Shown: positions 12,929-21,725 of the stretch, piece by piece
How the letters are laid out: each line of letters opens with the position of its first letter
Position numbering within the stretch: position 1 is the stretch's first letter
Origin: Candidatus Phosphoribacter hodrii
GTDB taxonomy: Bacteria; Actinomycetota; Actinomycetes; Actinomycetales; Dermatophilaceae
DNA length: 64,000 nt
Direction of reading: 5' to 3'
Assembly (NCBI GenBank): GCA_016707175.1
Contig: JADJIB010000002.1
Span: forward strand, 620,001 to 684,000
The notes under the pieces: generated by a model
What the model was told of the DNA's origin: nothing
Databases searched by the model: none
Seen by the model: only the letters and a program-made list of their open reading frames with translations
Position numbers and translations under genes: made by a program

Positions 12929-13405
12929 TCAGGCCGACGCCCCGGCCAGGGCGAGCAGCCGCGTCGCGACCGCCCGGCCGCCCTTGGCCGACGACGTGAC
13001 CAACAGAATCGTGTCATCCCCGGCGATGGTGCCCAGGACGTCGGTGAGGTGCGACGCATCGATAGTCGACGCGAGATGGTTGGCGGCTCCCGGCGGGGTG
13101 CGCAACACCACGAGGTTGCCGGACGCGTCAGCGGTGACGAGCAACTCCTCCAACAACCGGCGCAGCCGGGACGGCACCTGCTCGACGGGCGACGGGGAGG
13201 CGCCGGGGACGGCATACACAAGGCCGCGGCCAGCGCGCACCTTGACCGCGCCGAGCGCTTCCAGATCGCGCGAGAGCGTCGCCTGGGTGACCTCGATGCC
13301 CGCGTCGGCGAGCAGCGTGAGCAACTCGCCCTGCGAGCGCACCGAGCGGTCGGCGAGCAGCCCCGCGATCTTGGCCCGACGGGCGGTCGGCGTTGCGGGG
13401 ATCAC
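12929..13405 (-). CDS. argR: Arginine repressor ArgR
   Basis: 158 residues. The N-terminal winged helix contains SQGELLTLLADAGIEVTQAT and LSRDLEALGAVKV, and the C-terminal arginine-binding hexamer domain contains GTIAGDDTILL. ArgR with arginine represses the arg genes. Its ATG overlaps the argD stop by 4 nt, so it is co-transcribed with the genes it regulates. argF, usual between argD and argR, is missing. Confidence 0.95.
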   Translation of the reverse strand: MIPATPTARRAKIAGLLADRSVRSQGELLTLLADAGIEVTQATLSRDLEALGAVKVRAGRGLVYAVPGASPSPVEQVPSRLRRLLEELLVTADASGNLVVLRTPPGAANHLASTIDASHLTDVLGTIAGDDTILLVTSSAKGGRAVATRLLALAGASA

Positions 13406-14655
13406 GGCGGGTCACCGGCCAGCGCGACGTCGAGCAGGCCGGGCAACGCGGCGACGAACGTGTCGAGCTCGTGGGCCTCGATGACCAGCGGCGGGGCCAG
13501 CCGCAGCGCGTCGGGTGCCACCGCGTTGACGATGAACCCGGCCTCACGCGCGAGCGTCATTACCTGCGCCGCAACGGGTTCGGTGAAGGCGATGGCCCGC
13601 AGCAGACCCTCGCCGCGCACCCCTGCGATCACCGGATGGCCAAGGGCAGCGACGCCGTCAGCGAGGTGCGCGCCCATCTCGACGGCGTGATCGAGCAGGC
13701 CGTCGCTCTCGATCGTGTCCACCACCGCCACTCCGGCCGCGCAGGCGAGCGGGTTGCCCCCGAAGGTGCTCCCGTGCTGACCCGCGGACAGCAGCCCGGT
13801 CACCTCGGGTCCGAACGTCACCAGCGCCCCGATCGGCACTCCCCCGGCCAGCCCCTTAGCGAGGGTGATCGCGTCGGGGACAACCCCCCGCGACTGGTAG
13901 GCGAACCACCGACCCGTGCGACCCATCCCGCTTTGGATCTCGTCCAGGATGAGCAACGCGCCTGCCGCCGTGGTCAATTCGCGGGCCAGCTGCAGGTATG
14001 CCGTGCTGCTGAGGTTGACTCCCGCCTCACCTTGGATCGGTTCGAGGATCACCGCCGCCAGGTCGTCGCCGATCTCGGCGACCGCGGCCGCCAGGGCAGC
14101 CTCGTCGTTGAACGGCACGTGGACGACCCGACCGAGCAGCGGTGCGAACGGCTCGCGATAGGCGAGTTTCCAGGTCAGGGCGAGGGCCCCGGTCGAGCGG
14201 CCGTGGAAGGCGCCCTCGGCGGCGATGATCGTCCCTCGGCCGGTGCGCCGCGACAGCTTGACGGCCGCCTCGATCGCCTCGGTTCCGGAGTTTGCGAAGA
14301 AGACACCCGAGCCCGCCGGGGCCTCGGCGACCCGCAGGAGCGCCTCGGCCAGCTCGACCTGCGGCTGGCTGGTGAAGAAGTTTGAGACATGGACGAGCTG
14401 GGATGCCTGCTTCGTCACGGCATCGACGAGAGCCGGATGCCCGTGCCCGAGGGTGTTGACGGCGATCCCGGCGAGCAGGTCGAGATACCGCTTGCCGTCG
14501 ACATCGACGACGTAGCACCCCTGCCCGTGCGAGAGGACCGTCTGTGGGACGCCGAAGACGGGGATGAGCGAGGCGGCATACCGGCCGAGCCACTCGCTCG
14601 TGTGGGAGGTGCCGCTCGCGTCGCCCCTAGCGCTCCCGCCAGCCAGGTCGTTCAT
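13402..14655 (-). CDS. argD: Acetylornithine aminotransferase
   Basis: 417 residues. The class III aminotransferase motifs are clear: GVFFANSGTEAIEAAVKLSR, the Asp motif LLILDEIQSGMGRTG, and the PLP lysine in AITLAKGLAGGVPIGA. It converts N-acetylglutamate semialdehyde to N-acetylornithine. The start is ATG 14655 (ATGA overlap with argB) because GGAGAGG lies 8 bases upstream; a GTG at 14661 is too close to that site. Confidence 0.94.
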   Translation of the reverse strand: MNDLAGGSARGDASGTSHTSEWLGRYAASLIPVFGVPQTVLSHGQGCYVVDVDGKRYLDLLAGIAVNTLGHGHPALVDAVTKQASQLVHVSNFFTSQPQVELAEALLRVAEAPAGSGVFFANSGTEAIEAAVKLSRRTGRGTIIAAEGAFHGRSTGALALTWKLAYREPFAPLLGRVVHVPFNDEAALAAAVAEIGDDLAAVILEPIQGEAGVNLSSTAYLQLARELTTAAGALLILDEIQSGMGRTGRWFAYQSRGVVPDAITLAKGLAGGVPIGALVTFGPEVTGLLSAGQHGSTFGGNPLACAAGVAVVDTIESDGLLDHAVEMGAHLADGVAALGHPVIAGVRGEGLLRAIAFTEPVAAQVMTLAREAGFIVNAVAPDALRLAPPLVIEAHELDTFVAALPGLLDVALAGDPP

Positions 14656-15605
14656 GCCCACACCTCTCCGGTCGGATCGGGAAGGACCATCGTGCCGATG
14701 CCCTCGTCGGTGAAGACCTCCAACAGCACCGAGTGCGCGGCGCGGCCGTCGATGACGTGCGCCTGCGGCACGCCCTGCTCGACCGCCCGGATGCAGGCCT
14801 CGAGCTTGGGCACCATCCCCGAGTCCACGCGCTCGAGAAGCAGCCGGGCCTCCGAGAGGGTGACCTGCGAGAGCAGCGAGTCACGGTTGGGCCAGTCGGC
14901 ATAGATGCCCTCGACGTCGGTGAGCACGACGAGTTTGCGGGCCTCCAGTGCCACCGCGAGCGCCGCCGCCGCCGTGTCGGCGTTGACGTTGAGGACCTGG
15001 CCCGGCTCGTCGAGGTCGGGCGCGACGGTCGAGACCACCGGGATCCGCCCGGCCGCGATGATGTCGAGCACCGCGGCGGGGTTGACCCCCACGACGTCGC
15101 CGACGAGGCCGAGGTCGACCTCCTCGCCGTCGACGACCGTGCCGCGCTTGCGCGCCTCGAACAGGTGGGCGTCCTCGCCGGACAGCCCGACCGCGAGCGC
15201 GCCATGCTGATTGACCAGGCCGACGAGTTCGCGCTGCACCTGGCCGGTGAGCACCATGCGCACGATCTCCATGACCTCGGGGGTGGTCACCCGCAGGCCG
15301 CCCTTGAACTCACTCGTCAGGCCCATCCGCTTGAGCATCGCCCCGATCTGCGGGCCGCCGCCGTGGACGACGACCGGATGCAGGCCGGCATACCGGAGGA
15401 AGGCGATGTCCTGGGCGAAGGCGGCCTTGAGGGTGTCGTCGGTCATCGCGTTGCCGCCGTACTTCACGACGACCAGCGCCCCACGGAAGCGTTCCAGCCA
15501 CGGCAGGGCTTCGACGAGGGTGGCGGCCTTGCTTGCGGCGACGCGCACGGCGGCGGCGTCGATGACACCACGCAGGGAGCTCATCATCGGACGGTCCTTC
15601 GACAT
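14652..15605 (-). CDS. argB: Acetylglutamate kinase
   Basis: 317 residues. It has the amino acid kinase motifs VVVKYGGNAM, VVVHGGGPQIGAML, the VGDVVGVNPAAV segment and the LNVNADTAAAALAVAL nucleotide loop. It phosphorylates N-acetylglutamate, the usual arginine-feedback step. The ATG at 15605 overlaps the argJ stop by one base (TGATG). Longer readings of this frame enter argJ and are not real. Confidence 0.95.
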   Translation of the reverse strand: MSKDRPMMSSLRGVIDAAAVRVAASKAATLVEALPWLERFRGALVVVKYGGNAMTDDTLKAAFAQDIAFLRYAGLHPVVVHGGGPQIGAMLKRMGLTSEFKGGLRVTTPEVMEIVRMVLTGQVQRELVGLVNQHGALAVGLSGEDAHLFEARKRGTVVDGEEVDLGLVGDVVGVNPAAVLDIIAAGRIPVVSTVAPDLDEPGQVLNVNADTAAAALAVALEARKLVVLTDVEGIYADWPNRDSLLSQVTLSEARLLLERVDSGMVPKLEACIRAVEQGVPQAHVIDGRAAHSVLLEVFTDEGIGTMVLPDPTGEVWA

Positions 15606-16762
15606 CAGGTGCTGTAGGCGGAGTTCTCGTGGACGTAGTCGTGGGTGAGGTCGTTGGTCCACACCGTGGCCATCGCCTCCCCTTCGTGCAGGTCGACGAT
15701 CACGGAGGTATGCCGTGGCGTCAGGTCGACCAGCGAGCGGTCCTCCCCCACGCCGCCGTCGCGGCATACCTGGATGCCGTTCATCGTCACCGCAAGGCGA
15801 GCCGGGTCGAAGGCGGCGCGGGTGGTACCGACCGCAGCGAGCACCCGACCCCAGTTGGGGTCGTTGCCGAAGACCGCACACTTGAAGAGGTTGTTGCGGG
15901 CGATCGCGCGGGCCACCTCAAGCGCATCGGCCTCCGAGGCCGCCGACCGCACCTCGATCTCGATGTCGTGGTGGGCGCCCTCGGCATCGGCGATAAGTTG
16001 CACGGCCAAGTCGAGGCAGACCCGCGTGACGCCCTCAAGCAGTGCCTTCCAACCGGGTTTCACCCCGGAAGCGCCGGACGCCATAAGCAGCACGGTGTCG
16101 TTGGTCGACATGCACCCGTCGGAGTCGATCCGGTCGAACGAGACGGCCGTCGCCCCGCGAAGGGCCAGGTCCATCTCCTTCGGGTGGGTCACGGCGTCTG
16201 TCGTGATGACGACGAGCATCGTTGCGAGAGCAGGCGCGAGCATGCCGGCGCCCTTGGCCATGCCGCTCACCGACCAGCCGTCGCCGACGAAGGTCGCCTG
16301 CTTGGAGACGGTGTCGGTCGTCATGATCGCGGTCGCCGCGGCGTCGTGCCCGTCGACGCTCAAGGCCGTTGCGACCGCATCGACTCCGGGGAGGAGCAGA
16401 TCCATCGGCAGCCGCTCACCGATGAGACCGGTCGAGCAGACCACGACGTCGCCGGCGGAAACGCCGAGGACCTCGCCGACCTTCTCGGCCGTGCGATGGG
16501 TGTCGAGGAAGCCGGGCGAGCCCGTGCAGGCGTTGGCCCCTCCTGAGTTGAGGATCACCGCGTCGACCCGGCCGTCGCTGACGACCTGTCGGCTCCAGGT
16601 CACCGGTGCCGCCTCGACCCGGTTGCTCGTGAACACGGCCGCGGCATGGTGGTCGGGGCCGTCGTTGACAACGAGGGCGAGGTCTGACCGGCCGCTCGCC
16701 TTGAGTCCGGCCGTCACGCCGGCGGCCCGGAAGCCCTGGGGAAGGTTGACGGTCGAGGTCAC
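15605..16762 (-). CDS. argJ: Bifunctional glutamate N-acetyltransferase/ornithine acetyltransferase
   Basis: 385 residues. The self-cleavage region MAKGAGMLAPALATML, with Thr as nucleophile in the ATML word, is present, as are NSGGANACTG and GNDPNWGRVLAA. The protein cuts itself into alpha and beta chains and recycles the acetyl group from N-acetylornithine to glutamate. Its GTG start overlaps the argC stop by 4 nt (GTGA). Confidence 0.95.
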   Translation of the reverse strand: MTSTVNLPQGFRAAGVTAGLKASGRSDLALVVNDGPDHHAAAVFTSNRVEAAPVTWSRQVVSDGRVDAVILNSGGANACTGSPGFLDTHRTAEKVGEVLGVSAGDVVVCSTGLIGERLPMDLLLPGVDAVATALSVDGHDAAATAIMTTDTVSKQATFVGDGWSVSGMAKGAGMLAPALATMLVVITTDAVTHPKEMDLALRGATAVSFDRIDSDGCMSTNDTVLLMASGASGVKPGWKALLEGVTRVCLDLAVQLIADAEGAHHDIEIEVRSAASEADALEVARAIARNNLFKCAVFGNDPNWGRVLAAVGTTRAAFDPARLAVTMNGIQVCRDGGVGEDRSLVDLTPRHTSVIVDLHEGEAMATVWTNDLTHDYVHENSAYST

Positions 16763-17802
16763 GGTGCCACTCCTGCAACGGGAAGTCCGGTGGTTTCGGG
16801 GAGGCCGAGGGCGATGTTGGCGCACTGGATCGCGCCGCCGGCCGTGCCCTTGGCGAGGTTGTCAACCGCGGCGACCGCGATGACCCGGCCGACGCGTTCA
16901 TCGACGGTCACCTGGATGTGGACGCTGTTGCTGCCGAGGACATCGGCGGTGCGGGGCCAGACGCCCGGGGCGAGCAGGTGGACGAAGGCCTCGTCGGCGT
17001 ATGCCGCCTCCCACGCCGCGCGGACGGCCGCCGGGTCCGCGCCGGAGAGCAGTCGCGCAGTGCACGTCGCGAGGATCCCGCGGGACATCGGCGCGAGGGT
17101 GGGGGTGAACGACACGGTCACCGGGCTGCCAGCGGCTGCGGTGAGGTTCTGCTCAATCTCCGGGGTATGCCGGTGCACTCCCCCCACGCCGTAGGGCGAC
17201 ATCGCGCCCATCACCTCGGCGCTGAGCAGGTGTGGCTTGAGGGACTTACCAGCGCCTGAGGTGCCGCTGGCGGCGACGATGACGACGTCGGTCGGGTCCA
17301 GGAGTCCGGCGGTGAAGCCGGGGGCGAGAGCCAGCGAGCAGGCGGTCGGGTAGCAGCCCGGCACGGCGATCCGGGTGGCTCCGGTCAGGGCGGTGCGGGC
17401 TTTGGCCCCGGCCACCCCGGGAAGTTCGGGGAGACCGTAAGGCCACTGGCCGGCATACGGGGTGTCGTAGAAGGTCGTCCACGCGGCCTCGTCGACGAGC
17501 CGGAAGTCGGCCCCGCAGTCCAGGACGATGACGCCGTCGGGCAGTTGCGCCGCGAGCGCGGCGGAGGCGCCGTGGGGCAGGGCGAGGAAGACCAGGTCGT
17601 GGCCGGCCAACGTGTCGGGGTTCGTCGGCTCGATGACGCGCTCCCCCAGCGGGACGAGGTTGGGGTGCACCTCACCGAGTCGTTTGCCGGCTGAGGAATC
17701 CGCCGTGACTGCACCGATCTGGATCTGGGGGTGGCCAAGGAGCAGCCGGAGGATCTCGCCTCCGGCATACCCGCTCGCACCCGCCACTGCTGCCGTCCAC
17801 AT
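16759..17802 (-). CDS. argC: N-acetyl-gamma-glutamyl-phosphate reductase
   Basis: 347 residues. The NAD(P)-binding N-terminus AAVAGASGYAGGEILRLLLG and the catalytic cysteine in AVPGCYPTACSLAL are present, followed by the SGTSGAGKS segment. It is the first gene of the arg transcript. The start ATG 17802 lies 8 bases after a -10-like TATGAT, so the mRNA is probably leaderless. Confidence 0.95.
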   Translation of the reverse strand: MWTAAVAGASGYAGGEILRLLLGHPQIQIGAVTADSSAGKRLGEVHPNLVPLGERVIEPTNPDTLAGHDLVFLALPHGASAALAAQLPDGVIVLDCGADFRLVDEAAWTTFYDTPYAGQWPYGLPELPGVAGAKARTALTGATRIAVPGCYPTACSLALAPGFTAGLLDPTDVVIVAASGTSGAGKSLKPHLLSAEVMGAMSPYGVGGVHRHTPEIEQNLTAAAGSPVTVSFTPTLAPMSRGILATCTARLLSGADPAAVRAAWEAAYADEAFVHLLAPGVWPRTADVLGSNSVHIQVTVDERVGRVIAVAAVDNLAKGTAGGAIQCANIALGLPETTGLPVAGVAP

Positions 17803-17821
17803 GATGCATGATCATACAGAG
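17800..17821 (-). promoter_or_regulatory. argC promoter with ArgR-box-like palindrome
   Basis: The minus strand reads TGTATGATCATGCATCATG just before and into the start codon. This contains a -10-like TATGAT and a TGCAT-type imperfect palindrome resembling ARG boxes. Repression by ArgR here would block the -10. The -35 is unclear (TCGACG 20 bases up). Confidence 0.55.
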
Positions 17822-17899
17822 CGGCGAGAAGGTATGCGTCGACCCGTCCCGCCACGTGGACGCGGTCGCTGACAGGACCCCAGGCCACCTTGCCGGAAA

Positions 17900-17949
17900 C
17901 CTATAAATTCTTATATGGTTGTCGCATTCCTATAATTCGCCCGAGGAGG
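17900..17949 (+). promoter_or_regulatory. AT-rich promoter/operator of the HTH-nucleotidyltransferase module
   Basis: This holds a palindrome TATAAATTCTTATA (17902-17915), a -10 TATAAT (17931-17936) with TTCTTA 17 bases upstream, and two near direct repeats CCTATAAATTC (17900) and CCTATAATTC (17929). The ribosome site GAGGAGG (17943-17949) precedes ATG 17961. Such AT-rich blocks are rare in this sequence. Confidence 0.65.
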
Positions 17950-17960
17950 CACTGATTCAC

Positions 17961-18725
17961 ATGGTCGCCGACTCCCTGAGTGTGGCTGCAGCCGCTGCCG
18001 TGCTCGGCGTCCACCCCCAGCGGATCCATCAGCGCATCCGCGAAGGTTCGCTGCCCGCCGAGAGGGTTGGGCACCAGTGGGCCGTTGACGCCAGCGACCT
18101 GCACCGGATCAAGAACCAAACGAGACCCGGCCGCCCTCTATCCCCAAGGTCCGCCTGGGATCTGCTCGCCGTCGCAGCGAACGCCCCAGAAGCCTCGAAG
18201 CTGAGCCCCTCGGCTCGATCACGGGCACGGTCGAGATTGCGGAACCTCCTCGACGACGTCGCCTCCGCCGATCTCGACGACGCCGCAGCACGCCTTGCCA
18301 GCGCCCTGCGTAACCGGGCGAATCGAGCACTGTTCGCCGCGTCCCCGAGAGACCTGCCGGATCTCCGCGAGGACGAACGCATCCACCTCTCAGGAGTCTC
18401 ACTCCGCGAGTCGAACATGTCGGCGGGGGACCTGGTCGAGGGTTATCTGCCTGCATCTCGTCTTGGGGCGTTCGTCGATGATTACCTGCTCTCACCGGCG
18501 AGTCACGCGCGCGCCAACGTCGTCCTCCATGTCATCCCCGCGGACGCCGCGCACCCCGCGCACTCTTCCCTCATCGACATGGTCCAGTCCCCGCTCGCGC
18601 TCGCAGCCGACCTTGCTGAGCATGGGGGCGTCCGCGAACGGGACGAAGCCCTTCGAAGTCTGTCCGACCTGCGGGCGCGGCTAGCTGACAAGACGCCCGC
18701 CGATCGGGGGACCAACCATGGCTGA
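17961..18725 (+). CDS. HTH (excisionase-type) DNA-binding protein, probable antitoxin partner
   Basis: 254 residues from ATG 17961; an in-frame TTG at 17919 would lie inside the promoter and is rejected. Residues about 1-50 are a MerR/excisionase-type winged helix (LSVAAAAAVLGVHPQRIHQR then EGSLPAERVGHQWAV). The remaining 200 residues are helical and unfamiliar, with HLSGVSLRESNMSAGDLVEG and ANVVLHVIP. It overlaps the next gene by 8 nt. I infer a DNA-binding antitoxin that represses its own promoter, as AbiEi-like proteins do for AbiEii-type nucleotidyltransferases. Confidence 0.7.
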   Translation: MVADSLSVAAAAAVLGVHPQRIHQRIREGSLPAERVGHQWAVDASDLHRIKNQTRPGRPLSPRSAWDLLAVAANAPEASKLSPSARSRARSRLRNLLDDVASADLDDAAARLASALRNRANRALFAASPRDLPDLREDERIHLSGVSLRESNMSAGDLVEGYLPASRLGAFVDDYLLSPASHARANVVLHVIPADAAHPAHSSLIDMVQSPLALAADLAEHGGVRERDEALRSLSDLRARLADKTPADRGTNHG

Positions 18726-19452
18726 GCCCGTTGAGTTACCGCAGATGGGCCCCGCACAGCAACAGTCCTGGCTGGCCCTGTTGGACCTCTACGAAAAGGT
18801 GAACTCTGAGTGGACCCTCATCGGAGGTCAACTCGTCCACCTTCATTGCGCCGAAAGAGGAGGGTCGCCGGCCCGACCAACGAACGACGCCGATACGGTC
18901 GTCGACATCCGAGCCTCCCCGCAGATGCTCGCGCGCTTTACGGGCGCGATGCAAGAACTCGGATTCACCCCCGAAACGTCAGGTGACGGCATTCAGCACC
19001 GCTGGCGTCGTGACTTGGCACAGATAGATGTCCTCATTCCAGAGGGAGTCGGCGAGCGAGCCGCAGCACGCGTCGGGGCCGGGGGTGCGCCGACGATCTC
19101 GGCACCCGGCACCACCCAGGCGCTGCGTCGTAGCGAGTCCCTCGCAGTCAAGGTCGGGGACCGGACGGGGACTGTCCTGAGGCCAAGCCTTGTCGGTGCT
19201 CTCATCGGCAAGGCCGCCGCTCGGACCGAGATCGCCGCCGACCGAGCAGTGTCTCGGCACTGTGTCGACTTCGTGGCGTTGGCACACCTCGTTTCGGCTC
19301 AAGACTTCCGTCTCGCCGACCTGACGAAGAGGGACCGGTCGCGGCTCCACCGAATGATCGCCTGCTGCCGCAAGGACTCTTCCGCTTTGGCGGTGGACGA
19401 CGCTACTGAAGCCCTTGATCGTCTGGAACGCGCCGTGACACTCAACGGCTGA
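18718..19452 (+). CDS. Nucleotidyltransferase (AbiEii/AbiGii-like), probable toxin
   Basis: 244 residues. WTLIGGQLVHLHCAERGG followed by RPTNDADTVVDIRAS gives the GG helix and the D-x-D metal pair (DAD) of the polymerase-beta nucleotidyltransferase fold. The later HRWRRDLAQIDVLIP provides a third Asp position. Toxins of this type (AbiEii, MenT) add nucleotides to RNA or tRNA. The gene overlaps the HTH gene by 8 nt and is convergent with the MFS gene, overlapping its end by 11 bases. A housekeeping role is possible. Confidence 0.72.
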   Translation: MAEPVELPQMGPAQQQSWLALLDLYEKVNSEWTLIGGQLVHLHCAERGGSPARPTNDADTVVDIRASPQMLARFTGAMQELGFTPETSGDGIQHRWRRDLAQIDVLIPEGVGERAAARVGAGGAPTISAPGTTQALRRSESLAVKVGDRTGTVLRPSLVGALIGKAAARTEIAADRAVSRHCVDFVALAHLVSAQDFRLADLTKRDRSRLHRMIACCRKDSSALAVDDATEALDRLERAVTLNG

Positions 19453-20659
19453 GTCGGGCGCGGACGAAGGCGCCCATCCGAGCGGCCAGGAGGGCTCCGG
19501 CCACACAACACGCCAGGCTGAAGGCCCAGGTCCACTGCCAGCCACCGAGCGCTGTGGCGATCCAGGCGACCACCGGCGGCCCGGCCACCTGACCGGCTGA
19601 GGACCATTGCTGGATCCACCCGACCGTCGTCGAGATCGTCGACTCGCCCGGCGCGAGCGTCGGCGCCAGCGCGAAGATTCCCCCCGGGACGAGGCCGCCG
19701 ACGGTCGAGAAGATCAGCGCCCCGGCGAATCGCACCACCGGCTGGCTCTCGGTCAGCGTGGCGAAGGCCAGGAACGCGCCGATCACCTGGCCCGCGAAGC
19801 CCACCCCGACGACAACCTCCGCCCGCCAGCCATGGTGCAACAACACGCCAGCGCTGACATTGCCGACCACATTGACCGCGGCCACGGTCGCCGTGAGCGT
19901 GGCGCCCAGCGCGCCCCTCCAGCCGGACGCGGCATACAACGTAGGCAGGAAGCCGATGACGGCCATCCACTGGGCGCCGTACACCCCGAAGGTGAGCGCG
20001 CCCAGCCACGGGCCCGGCGAGCGCACGGTGAGCGAAGCCCGCTCGCGCCAGGGCACCGCTGGCCCCGCCACCGACGACGACCCCGACGCGGACCGAGGCG
20101 GGTCGGCAGGCACGCGCACCCAGACAGCGGCTGCCATCACCGCGGTGCCCGCCGCCACGAGCCACCACCAGATCGGCCACGTGAACGCGGCCAGGACTCG
20201 CGGCCCGACGAGCATGCCGAGCGCGGTTCCGAACGGCACGTAAGCACCCCAGACCCCCAGGACCCGTGTGGTCTGATCCGGCGGGACGATCCGCCGCAGC
20301 AACCCCGGCGCAGGCACCGTCGCCAGGAGGAACCCGAAGCCCTCGACCGCGCGCAGGACGAGCAGTCCGCCGACGTGATGGCTGAAACCGCTGGCCACCC
20401 CCGCGACCGACAGGATGCTCAGGCCGATGACCATGCTGCGCTTGAGCCCGATCCCGTCGGCACCGATCCCGAAGGCCAATCCGAGGAACATCCCAGCGAG
20501 CTGAATGAGGGCGAGCATGAAGCCCGCCTGCACGAGGGTCATCCCCAGCTCGGCCTGAAGGACGGGCACCGCCGGGGGCAACTTGCCCAGGTGCAACGCG
20601 GTCGCGACTCCCGCCGCGAGGACCACCCATGAGGGAGGTATGCCGCGGCGCCGGGTCAC
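19442..20659 (-). CDS. MFS transporter (CynX/NimT-like)
   Basis: 405 residues from GTG 20659. About twelve hydrophobic segments are seen. Typical stretches are GMFLGLAFGIGADGIGLKRS (loop 2-3 basic motif) and FGFLLATVPAPGLLRRIVPP. The general pattern fits the cyanate/nitroimidazole (CynX) branch, but the substrate is not known. It is divergent from the dehydratase gene with an 85-base gap, and convergent with the nucleotidyltransferase gene. Confidence 0.8.
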   Translation of the reverse strand: MTRRRGIPPSWVVLAAGVATALHLGKLPPAVPVLQAELGMTLVQAGFMLALIQLAGMFLGLAFGIGADGIGLKRSMVIGLSILSVAGVASGFSHHVGGLLVLRAVEGFGFLLATVPAPGLLRRIVPPDQTTRVLGVWGAYVPFGTALGMLVGPRVLAAFTWPIWWWLVAAGTAVMAAAVWVRVPADPPRSASGSSSVAGPAVPWRERASLTVRSPGPWLGALTFGVYGAQWMAVIGFLPTLYAASGWRGALGATLTATVAAVNVVGNVSAGVLLHHGWRAEVVVGVGFAGQVIGAFLAFATLTESQPVVRFAGALIFSTVGGLVPGGIFALAPTLAPGESTISTTVGWIQQWSSAGQVAGPPVVAWIATALGGWQWTWAFSLACCVAGALLAARMGAFVRARLSR

Positions 20660-20744
20660 TCGGGGCAATCTACCGGGCCGCCGACACCCGTTGTGGGCAG
20701 CGGCGGATTGGACCGCAGGGGCACCGGCGATCCACACTCATCGG

Positions 20745-21713
20745 GTGACCGGCCCCGTGAGTCTCACTCCTCCGACCTTCGACGACATCCAGCGAGCGGC
20801 CGACGCAATCCACCACCGACTGCCCGTCACCCCGGCGTGGTCCTACCCGGCCCTCGATGCGCTCGCCGGCTGCGAAGTGGTCGTCAAGCATGAGAACACC
20901 CAGCCCACCGGGGCGTTCAAGGTCCGCGGCGGCCTGGCGCTCGCCGCGACCCTGACCCCCGCGCACCTCGCCGCGGGCCTTGTCACCGCTTCCACGGGAA
21001 ACCACGCTCAATCCATCGCGTATGCCGCGCGCCTGCACGGAGCGACCGCGACCATCGTCGTGCCCGAGAGTGCCCCCGAAGCCAAGGTGGCCGCGGTCCG
21101 GCTCCTCGGCGCGAACGTCGTCGTCCATGGCCCGACGATGACCGAGGCCGTCGCCAAGGCCCAGGAACTGGCGGGCCGCGACGGGATGACCTACGTCGAT
21201 CCCGGGAACACCCCGGCGATCATCGCCGGCCACGCCACCGTCTATCTCGAACTGCTCACCCAGCGCCCGGACCTCGAGGCGATCTATGTCCCGATCGGGT
21301 CCGGCAGCGGCGCCGCGGGAGCATGCATCGTCCGCGACCGGCTCGCCCCGGACTGCCGCATCATCGGCGTGCAGTCCAGTGCGGCGCCCGCGGCATACCT
21401 CTCCTGGCGGGCCGGACAGATCGAGACGGCACCGTGCCTCACCCGCCACAGCGGGCTGGCGACGGGGCGGGGATTCGAACTGCCCCAGTCGGTGATCGTG
21501 GCCGGGCTGGCCGACTTCATCATCGTCGATGACGCCGAAATCAGCGACGCGGCCCGGGTGTTCGCCCACCTGGCCCACACTCTGGCCGAGGGTGCCGGCG
21601 CCGCGGCACTCGCCGGGCTGCTCAAAGCCACCAGCCACCCCGACCGCGTGGCCGTGATCTGCACCGGCGGCAACGCGAGCGCCGACGAGATCGCTGACCT
21701 CGCCCGCGGCTGA
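20745..21713 (+). CDS. Threonine/serine dehydratase-like PLP enzyme
   Basis: 322 residues (GTG 20745; GTG 20757 is also possible). The PLP lysine is in PTGAFKVRGGLAL, the phosphate loop is GSGSGAAGACIV, and STGNHAQSIAYAARLHGA is the substrate loop of fold-type II dehydratases. There is no C-terminal ACT domain, so it is shorter than biosynthetic IlvA and may act on threonine or serine in catabolism. It ends 12 bases before the convergent pheT stop. Confidence 0.85.
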   Translation: MTGPVSLTPPTFDDIQRAADAIHHRLPVTPAWSYPALDALAGCEVVVKHENTQPTGAFKVRGGLALAATLTPAHLAAGLVTASTGNHAQSIAYAARLHGATATIVVPESAPEAKVAAVRLLGANVVVHGPTMTEAVAKAQELAGRDGMTYVDPGNTPAIIAGHATVYLELLTQRPDLEAIYVPIGSGSGAAGACIVRDRLAPDCRIIGVQSSAAPAAYLSWRAGQIETAPCLTRHSGLATGRGFELPQSVIVAGLADFIIVDDAEISDAARVFAHLAHTLAEGAGAAALAGLLKATSHPDRVAVICTGGNASADEIADLARG

Positions 21714-21725
21714 CCCAGCGGGTCG

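Noticed and set aside
11465..13690. A 741-codon plus-strand frame across argH, argR and argD
   Set aside because: It runs over three well-supported minus-strand genes and has R/P/Q-rich, domain-free translation.
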